A stretch of 64,000 bases of DNA from Branchiostoma floridae (lineage: Eukaryota; Chordata; Leptocardii; Amphioxiformes; Branchiostomatidae), in assembly GCF_000003815.2 (NCBI RefSeq), contig NC_049985.1, positions 12,593,563-12,657,562 of the forward strand. Direction: 5' to 3'. Positions 46,863 to 64,000 of the stretch are shown in pieces. Both the position numbers and the translations under genes were made by a program. How positions within the stretch are numbered: the first letter of the stretch is position 1; the number at the start of each line of letters is the position of its first letter. Under the pieces are notes generated by a model. That model was given only the letters and a program-made list of their open reading frames with translations, did no database searches and was not told the DNA's origin.

Positions 46863-47651
46863 GGCTATATAAAAAATGTAAAAATCAACATCACATTCAA
46901 ATAGCAGCTTGTAACATAAGTTACCCAAATTTGTTGTGGTGACACTTCACAGTTCACTTATGTTAAATTGTTAAATATCATTGACTATTAATAAGTGCGT
47001 GACGAGATGTTGAAATTGATGTGATGAACATTCCCATTCTCCCAAATTATGACACGACTTGCTTAGACCATCTAGATCATAGGACGTGTCATAGTATATG
47101 CAACATAACATATACAAACAAATCTCGACAGTTCTCCAAAACATAAATTAAATAACAGAAGTACCAACATAACAGAACTAGTCATTGCTGTACTTTCATT
47201 TTAACCTATTGCAGCAGATATTTAACAACATCTCGTTCATAAATTATTCTAAAACGTTAACTTATAGATAATTCTGTCATAGAAGAAACCGTAGTTAACT
47301 TCGCCTTACGGTATTGACGTGCCTTTTCTCCTTTACTATGTACGCAAAACAAGTTATGTCTTGGCAAGATCTTAAGGCGTAAACACATACAAATCTCTAC
47401 GTGTTGTACATTCTGTGGGGAATAAAATAAGAGTAAAATTTTGTCCATGTCGCCATGTTGGAAATCGGTCCGTGATCGAGTGTTGAAATCACGGCCTCCA
47501 AGCTTTCGTATCAATACGGTTTTACAAAAAAGAACGATACCAACATCGATGTTATAATGTTTTCTGTTAGTTTTGCACGTTTTTCAGACCTGATGATTCT
47601 AAATTGGCTAAATATTAGAAGGATTGTGTGGTGATTTCGTATCAAGCTTAC

Positions 47652-47682
47652 CTCTAGAGCAATGGAGGAAAGAAAGAGGAAG
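47652..47682 (-). promoter_or_regulatory. RPL9: RPL9 first exon with 5' TOP tract
   Basis: Read on the minus strand, a C followed by an uninterrupted pyrimidine run (CTTCCTCTTTCTTTCCTCC) leads to a donor, CTAGAG then GTAAGC, at 47651. This is the terminal oligopyrimidine start that places ribosomal protein mRNAs under mTOR-dependent translational control. The start site is therefore predicted at about 47682. Confidence 0.65.
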
Positions 47683-47824
47683 TACAAAGCATTGTGGGAG
47701 CGGAAGTAAACCGGGATGCTAGGTCTTTGTATTCTGTGTGTGGATTGACTGATGATGAGAGCAGCTATCCAATCACAGAATCTGTTTTAGATCTTTGTAA
47801 GGGAGTTTTCGCGGGAAATGAAAC
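47683..47824. promoter_or_regulatory. Bidirectional RPL9/HPF1 promoter
   Basis: Only ~140 bp separate the predicted RPL9 start (minus) from the HPF1 start codon (plus). The interval has no clear TATA box at the expected place for either gene. It includes an ATTGTGGGAGCGG stretch near the RPL9 side and CCAATCACAG (a CCAAT box) at about 47769. Shared regulation of the two genes is likely but inferred from spacing only. Confidence 0.55.
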
Positions 47825-50800
47825 ATGGCGGACAAGAAGGTGAGTCCACGCTTGATGTGTGGTGAAAATTCGTTTGGCGCGGATTTAAAGCTTTTTGTGT
47901 ACGAGTCACATTTGTCAGAGCTTAAGAAACACCGCTCAAATGCTGTAGTGATGCAATAACGTAATGCTAAACGCTTACGTTGAACTGAAGCAGTTGAAAA
48001 GTTCCTTGCTTGAGTTGCTGTGATTAAAACACGTTATAATTTGCTACCATCATGATTTGTTGGTTCATTTAGAAGAGAACGTTTAGAAGCAACAGCCCAG
48101 GGTTAAAGGCTTCCAATACGTTTTCTAGTCGATAGAGCATTGCAAGAACATTTCGTTCACGGTTTGCCTGTCTGCCATGAACACACAGAGTAAGAAATCC
48201 GGACCTGCTCAACCCCCGCGGAAGAAAGCTAAGACAGACGATGGTGGAGGCGACAGTGGCACCAGAACAGGTTTGTAGTTTGAATCCCTCTGTTGATCGG
48301 ACTGTAGTGTGCTGAAAGTTTCATATCATGGTTCAATGCAAAGTAACTACCCCCAAAGGCATACAGTACATTAATGGGTCTCATACTTGACATGATGTTT
48401 TCTTATGATTTTTAAACCAGTATTGATCCACCCCTTAGCTGCACTTCATGATGATCTAAAGGCCAAGTTCAAAGTTGATCTGCCTGATGATTTCTACCAG
48501 CTCTGGGACTTCTGTAAGACTCTGGATGCAACAAATCCTGCAGGTCAGTGTGACGTTATAATAATAATCACTATTTTGCCACCCAAATTATGAGTAATGA
48601 GACTGTTTAACGTGGTGGAGGCACCTCCTCGAGCACAGGACCCCCGTTTTACATCCCTCCCAGAAGACGATTTTGTGGAAAGCTTCGTGAGGCTACAGAA
48701 ATCCGGTCGTCCTTGGTTGGGGGTCTCCCATCCAAGAACTGATGGGACCTCGCGTTGCTTAACTTCAGAGATCGAGGGATCGGGTGTACCAACGTGCCAC
48801 ACGGCCGTAGTAATGAAACGCATTTCACCTTGGCTGCTAGTGCAGACATCCTGTAAATAGTGCAGAAACAGAAACAGTGTCTACACATCAACCAATCAGA
48901 ACTTTCTTAGTATATCTCTAGGATTTCCATATCCTCCTGTGTTGTCCTTCTGGGTGGCTGTTTATCAATGGCTTGTTTTTCGCTGTTTTCTGACATGCAG
49001 TAGGAAGTTGAAACAGTGGTACAGTCATCTCTGTTTAATAGTGTCGGACATCTTGGCTTCACCTCATTTGCATATGCTAATGTTAGGGACCGTACGGCAT
49101 TTAGCGAGGGGGGAGGGCCGGTCGCCAGGGGGGGGAGGGCCAAGCAAAAAAATATTTTGCCAGGGGGAGGGCCTAGCAATTTTTTTCTTACTTGGGGGGA
49201 GGGCCAAGCAAAAAAAATAGCTTGGTCTGCCAGCAAAATATGTCCCTTAAAATCCAAGAAACGGCGTTTCAGAGGGTCAAGGTTTCAAAATTTTTCTGGA
49301 CCTCTGCAAGGGATCGCCCGAGGTTGGCGCTCGGGATACAGTGAAAATGCGAAAGGGAGGGGGCGGGGCTTATGCATGACGCCCTCGAAAACCTTCTTCA
49401 CGTACAGAAATGTTATTAAACTCTAGATTAGTCTGCTAGCAAAATTTACCCCTGTCTTATTGCCCTCAAAATGTAAGAAATGGCGTTCAGAGCTCGAGGG
49501 TAAATATTTGCAAATTTCCCTGGATCCCTTTTGACGTGACCGGCCTCGCGCCTTTGATGACCGACATCGTGATAATGTGTTTGGGGGGGATTTAATTTTG
49601 TATTTCTAAATTGGAATGCTATTAAAGTTAGCTTTGTTTGTCAGCAAAATATCTCCTCAAACTGAAGGAAATAGCTTTTAAGAGGGTCAAGATTTCAAAA
49701 TTCTCCCGGACCTACCTTGCGATTCTTCGTGCCTTTGGCGCCAAACATGGTGTTCGGAACGTCGTTCTCAAAAACTTGAAACCCTCGTATTTTTTTTTCA
49801 TAGAAATGTCATCTAACCAGCAAATTTTCCCATAAAAAAGCAATGCAGGAAATCGTGGCAAAAAAAGCGTGGCATTTCTAAAAGATCTCCTGCAAGTCTG
49901 CGGTCTCACACCCGCCCAGATGTCTGCGCCCGCCGGCGGCTAGAGAGAGGCGACTGGTCTTACCCCGCCGTGGGAAAATCAGCGTCACGCGTCGGCGCCC
50001 CCTCCCCACTACAGTTTTGGAAGTCGAATCGTGCTGTCGTTTTGGTTTTCATTTTTTCCCCCCGATTTACCGTAAGTTATTACCACCACAGAACCAAGAA
50101 AAAGTCCAAAATATATGCAAATTGAAAATAGTTTCCGTCAAGTCGCTCAGGCCCGCGAGCTTGCAATACGTAAATTTAGGGAGCGGGGCGCGCGCCGCTT
50201 CGTGGCGCAAATCTACTAGAAATCCAGGTACAAATGCTTTTTAGGTGTTGTTTTAATATCAAAACAATGAAATAGCTTCTATAAAGCAAATATTTATGCC
50301 TCTATGAAGCAGATATTTATCCCTCTATCAAGCAGATATTTTGTGCCATTCTGTTTTCCTTTTTTTACTAGCGGTGAGAGATCTGCTTCTCGATGAAAAT
50401 CATGAAAAAGTATGACGCAAAGCACATTTCCAAATGCGGGAGCGCAGTGTTTTATTGGCGTCTTGAATATTTTTTTTCAAATTTGATAGGAGGGGGGAGG
50501 GCCAAGCAAAAATATTTTGTCTTGGGGGGAGGGCCTAGCAAAAAAAAATTTACCTGGGGGGAGGGCCATGCAAAAATTTTTTGACCCGACCCTCTGGCGA
50601 CCGGCCCTCCCCCCTCACTAAACGCCGTACGGTCCCTTACTCAGCTTGATTATGCTGTGTGTCGTAGAAGTTGAGACCTTGATTTTCATGTACATTTTCC
50701 TTTATAGGAGCATTGGACGACGCACTGGGCCTGGAGCTTGTTGGTCCTTATGATCTCCTTGCTGACAAGGTGGTCACAGAAGGTGCTCAAGATGCAGACT

Positions 50801-53075
50801 TCCTCCTGCACTGGAGATACTTCTACGACCCACCTGAGTTCCTAACTGTCATAAAGGGAGATGACGAGACACAGCATCATATTGGTTACTTCAGGTATAT
50901 GACGAGTTATGGGCTGTAACTATCGTACCCTATTACTTGTACTATAATACAAGGAGAAGGAGAGGGTGGACTTGGTCCGGGCAAGCAGCCCGCGATGATG
51001 ATGATGATAATACACTACCATGATGTACATGTGTATGTAGCACAATGTGCTGATGAGCGTTATATATTGAAATGCATGGACATACCCTCCTTATAAGTAG
51101 TGTCATAAAAACCCATTGTGACACTGTACATGTGTTAGCTTCCAATGTGGTTTCGTTTCACAGCAGAAAGAAGAATGAGGTTTTTGCTGTGTTTTAAATT
51201 CTCCATAAAACAATTCTGATGTACAGTAGTCATACAAGGAAGGTATATTAATTGTGTTATGGACTCATGGTGGAGAGGTCACAGTGAAATGGACCCAACA
51301 CAGAAGTTTGAAGATTTACAATACTTAATGTTCTTTGCACTTGTGTAAGATGTGTTGTTTCTATTACAGAGATGAACCTAACAAGAAACCAGTGTTTGTA
51401 GCCTCCAACCATGCCCAGAAGAACCACACCATTTCCCCCCAGGGAGATAACCTGTTTGCAGCTGTCAAGTATGTCTATTCTACTTGTATCTTGTCTTAAG
51501 CCCTCTTGCTACAGTTTGAAAAGGGCAGTGTAGCCTATTTGAGGTCTTAGGGACAGTGGATTGTTATCCCTCTCTATGTAGGGAATGGTATTGGAGCCCA
51601 TAACTCTCCTGCCATTTTTTTACCTCCCCACCAAAGGTCAGGTACAATACATTTTTATACCTGGGTGGATTGTCCTGTAAAGTGCCTTTCCCAGGGACAC
51701 AACGTCTATCCTGGAATGCTTGGAGTTGAAATCTTGACCTCTCTCCGCTTGCCTAGCAATTTGGCCACTGGGCCTTCAACATGGACTGAAAAAAAGATAG
51801 CAAAAAGTGCTAAATCCTAATCACTCACTATTTAATCACTTGGTATGTCAACCAGGTGTATGTAGCCTGTTTAAGTGCCATCTAATTTTTTCATTTAATT
51901 TCTAGATTACATCTCAACAAAGTCTTGAAACAAACCAAGGACAAGAAGAAGAAAGAAGGGTTGAACAAACTGTCTGTCAAACTGGAACAGCAGGCAAAGG
52001 AGGGAGGGTACTCACTCGAGGAACGACCTGCATCTTTCAAGGGAAGACGGAAGAAGGTAAGTCGTGTTTAGATTTCTAGGGGAATAATTAGAAAAAGTCA
52101 GTATCTGGAATTATGTCTACTCAGAACTTCAGATTCAAGATTTAACACTTAGTGTTTCACTATTACATAATACTGTTAATCTGTTGTTAACCTGTGTTAA
52201 AAACAGATGGAATCGTCACATGTAAAGAAGACAACTACAGGTTTTGTTTTTACATATTTGTTCACAGATGGTGACCCCAACGTTCCATGGTGCTGGAATC
52301 GTGGTGCCCTTGGACAGTAATGAGGTGGGCTACCGGGAGCTCCCTGAGACTGATGGTAAGGACGTCTTACAACCACTGTTTCTATTGCTTCCACATTTCA
52401 CCTGTCATTTGAACAGTGCTGTAAATGCATTAGCATGTACTTTTGCAATGGTTTTTGTTGTAGGTTTTTGCACTTTGGTAACATAGAAAGAAAGAAATCA
52501 CCTATTCACAGTTTTAGGATTTCACTGCATAAGGTCACTGTGAAAACTATGAAAATAAAATCACTACAAACATTTCACAATTTACAGTATTTTGAAGTGA
52601 AACATGCAGTGAATTATCAGTAGCCTTCCTTACCCTCTTTCTGCCGCCTAATAACCAATATAGATTTGGTGTTAAATATCATGCTTAAGGTTAAACTGAA
52701 ATGACTTGCATTGAAGGTTTAGAAGAAAAGAGACATTTGTAGTTAACTTATATTCTATTCATCATAGGTGATCTTAAGAAGATGCTGAAGAAAGTCGTTG
52801 AGGCAAAGGATGACGATGAGCGGATGACACATTTCGGCGACCTGCAGGAAATCATCACTCTGGTGCAGTTTGCGAATGACGAGTGTGACTACGGGATGGG
52901 GTACGAGTTGGGAATAGACCTGTTCTGTTACGGGTCGCACTTCTTCCACAAGGTCATCAGGAACCTGTTACCGCTGGCGTATCAGCTGTTGGGGAGAGAC
53001 GACTTCGGAACAGTCATCGAGGCACATCTAGACGACAGGAGAAAAACAGATCTGGCCAGGCTCAGGCAAAAGTGA
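47825..53075 (+). CDS. HPF1: Histone PARylation factor 1
   Basis: Eight coding exons: 47825-47839, 48189-48270, 48439-48543, 50708-50894, 51370-51468, 51906-52056, 52268-52355, 52768-53075; 344 residues, all phases compatible, against 346 in human. HPF1 binds PARP1/PARP2 and completes their active site, switching ADP-ribosylation to serine during DNA repair in the nucleus. Recognisable segments are [42 protein letters not shown] and [13 protein letters not shown]. The last includes the Glu that acts with PARP (E284 in human). [17 protein letters not shown] matches the C-terminal domain. The lysine-rich N-terminus ([10 protein letters not shown]) looks like a nuclear-localisation signal and is the least conserved part. 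Intron 3 is enlarged by a SINE and a Harbinger-like element. Confidence 0.96.
48555..48812 (-). mobile_element. 5S rRNA-headed SINE
   Basis: On the minus strand the first ~95 bases read like a 5S rRNA gene (CTACGGCCGTGTGGCA, CCCGATC, TCTGAAGTTAAGCAACG, TTCTTGGATGGGAGACC), the internal promoter part of 5S. They are followed by an unrelated body and a short ATT-type tail near 48560. A 5S head plus body plus simple tail is the build of SINE3/Deu-type SINEs. It lies in intron 3 of HPF1. It is not a functional 5S gene: the 3' third of 5S is replaced by SINE body. Confidence 0.75.
49086..50636. mobile_element. Harbinger-like non-autonomous DNA transposon
   Basis: The ends are inverted repeats starting GGGACCGTACGGC and continuing through GAGGGGGGAGGGCCGGTCGCC. 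They are flanked by TTA on both sides (49083-49085 and 50637-50639), a TWA-type duplication as used by PIF/Harbinger elements. Inside each end are several G-rich subterminal copies of GGGGGGAGGGCCAAGCAAAA, pointing inward. The centre holds about three diverged ~200 bp repeats (TCAGCAAAAT...GGTCAAG...CAAA). No transposase is recognisable. It sits in HPF1 intron 3. Confidence 0.75.
50941..51010 (+). mobile_element. Retroposon 3' end with (GATGAT)n tail
   Basis: AGGGTGGACTTGGTCCGGGC and CAGCCCGCGATG are followed by a (GAT)n run. This resembles a truncated SINE or LINE tail, in HPF1 intron 4. Confidence 0.4.
51510..51785 (-). mobile_element. SINE copy in HPF1 intron 5
   Basis: On the minus strand, GAGGTCAAGATTTCAACTCC (B-box-like) is followed by TTGTGTCCCTGGGAAAGGCA, CTTTACAGGACAATCCACCC and TACCTGACCTTTGGTGGGGA. 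This order of segments is common to many metazoan tRNA-headed SINEs. Confidence 0.65.
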
Positions 53076-54447
53076 CTGTTAAATGTTAACATACTATGGC
53101 TTGTTTGTACTTTGTGGATTTGGTGCTCTATTTGGTGCTTATCCTTTCTGTGGCAAATATTTTAGCTCTAATATGAGGACCGCTTTCACACGACATGTGC
53201 AACTATCCTAATCTGGAGAGGTACTTAATGACCGCTTCTTTCAACTCACCTTGATACAGATGTAGCACTTTTACAAAGCTTAAGATATGACTCAACTATG
53301 AATACTTTTAAACTAGCATTCCTCGAGCTGCAAAATTGCAACCAAAATACTTATGGAAGATGCAGAAAATCTAATAGTCTAAATAGGTTTGTTATACCAC
53401 ATGTGTAGCATGTTGTATATTCAGAAAATGAAGAAATAAACATTGAAGCAGTTTCTTCAAAATGTGTCTGAGTGACATTTAATGTAGAAAAGATAGTATC
53501 ATGACACAGGTTGTGGCAACATATTTCAACTTGGCCCCACAAATTGCAAAGTAATGAATTTTCTACTCTTCTGCCTTTGTAACTACAACACATTTTATCA
53601 ACACATAAAATGAATGTTTTCAGAAACAAAGATGTGATAAATTACATTAAACCTCCATGCTGTGGACTCATTTGTACTGTAGCATGGCCAGCAGGAAAAG
53701 GGTTAAAATCCTACAAGACATGCTGACAATGGTTTGTATGTTTAGACTGAAGCATGAGATACAGACAAACATTTCTCAAGCAATAAACAGTGGACAGAAC
53801 AAGCTTATTGCCAGTCAGTACAAGTAAGCCTACAGACATGCCTACAAACCTTGAGCCAGCTAAGGTAGCCACTAGCCTTTGTTACTCAATCTCTTGCTGT
53901 CTCTCTGATGATTGGGCTAAAAGTGTGATTAAATCAGGCTCAGGTAGCCGTTTGGTACCATAATTCGAATTGGTTACCTGGTTAGACTGATAGAGGATTA
54001 ATGCATGTCTGCAACTACAGTGGTCCATGTGAATGGTGTTTGAGTTGCAAAAGTGTTCATCTGTAAATATTCTGCATTATACAAAGTGTATACAAGAAAA
54101 CAATGAAAACAGTTTGCATTGTTCATACATCATCTTGGGACATACTGTAGGATTTTTGGCAGGGTTTTGATTGTAGATCATAACCTATACTACATACAGA
54201 AGCAACCATGGAGTACAATGAACCCACAAACTTAAACATTACAAGTTTTGTCATCTTTAGGACAAATTCCAGTACTTCAGTTACAACTCAATATTTGTGG
54301 CTGCACACTTTCAAGTATTCTTGTGTTATCAAATTACCTCCCTGCTACACTTGGTGTACCCCAAGGCTCAATACTGGGCCCATGACTGTACCCCCCTCCC
54401 CAGCCCCCTTTGGATGTCACTATGTACATAGAAGAAAGAATCTTGGA
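53076..54447. other. Convergent intergenic region HPF1/PRPF40
   Basis: HPF1 (plus) and PRPF40 (minus) end towards each other here. The stretch should hold both 3' untranslated regions; AATAAA occurs on the plus strand near 53433. No further gene or clear repeat is seen. Confidence 0.6.
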
Positions 54448-63946
<9,499 letters not shown>

Positions 63947-63947
63947 C

Positions 63948-64000
63948 CTGTAATGCACTCACCAACTGCTAGGGGGAGAAGAAACACAGTCTCTTTTAGA
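63948..64000. other. PRPF40 5' intron edge
   Basis: The bases just outside the PRPF40 start exon form a minus-strand acceptor (TGCATTACAG), so the window probably ends inside the gene's first intron. Confidence 0.5.

Noticed and set aside
48700-48812. Functional 5S rRNA gene on the minus strand
   Set aside because: Only about the first 95 bases resemble 5S, with many changes, and they run into unrelated SINE body.
48597-48860. 87-residue plus-strand open frame in HPF1 intron 3
   Set aside because: It is the translation of the inverted 5S-headed SINE, not a gene.
49100-49260. G-rich runs as sequencing artefact
   Set aside because: The same runs recur in inverted order at the other end of the element, so they are real sequence.

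Overview
The window looks like genomic DNA from a cephalochordate (amphioxus, Branchiostoma) or a close invertebrate deuterostome. Genes are split by short GT-AG introns of a few hundred bases. PRPF40, RPL9 and HPF1 resemble their vertebrate orthologues closely. Introns are full of small inverted-repeat elements and tRNA- or 5S-headed SINEs, and a kelch-like gene has its whole coding region in one exon. The species call is an inference from memory, not from a search. Exon boundaries below were read by eye from splice sites and checked by reading-frame phase; each multi-exon model closes in frame, with one exception (a 1-base frameshift in the minus-strand hillarin/KY-like gene).

Layout. 1728-3437 (+): BTB-BACK-Kelch protein. 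4827-10371 (+): METTL21-type methyltransferase with a duplicated, apparently mutually exclusive exon. 11103-21455 (-) and 25982-35411 (+): two head-to-head paralogues of the hillarin/kyphoscoliosis-peptidase (KY) family. Each has an N-myristoylation start, a transglutaminase-like fold without catalytic Cys/His, KY-type beta repeats and a helical C-terminus that resembles the dynein heavy-chain stalk/microtubule-binding region. 36131-38854 (-) and 40498-43295 (-): tandem copies of a secreted cyclase/kynurenine-formamidase-like enzyme, made by a ~3.6 kb segmental duplication that also copied the last exon of the plus-strand KY-like gene. 44677-46862 (-): RPL9. 47825-53075 (+): HPF1, sharing a ~140 bp bidirectional promoter with RPL9. 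54448-63946 (-): PRPF40 (WW and FF domains).

Mobile DNA. Notable elements are a mariner deletion derivative with transposase remnants (5708-6286), a Mutator-like element with 9-bp target duplications that carries a perfect 286-bp copy of an exon of the neighbouring KY-like gene and abuts a 100-N gap (20769-21304), a 1.55-kb Harbinger-like element (49086-50636), a 5S-rRNA-headed SINE (about 48555-48812), tRNA-type SINEs and many short MITEs.

Most novel candidate: the paired proteins joining a dead transglutaminase/KY scaffold to a dynein-stalk-like tail. This architecture suggests a membrane-anchored cytoskeletal linker that could contact microtubules. The dynein resemblance is pattern recognition and needs a profile search.
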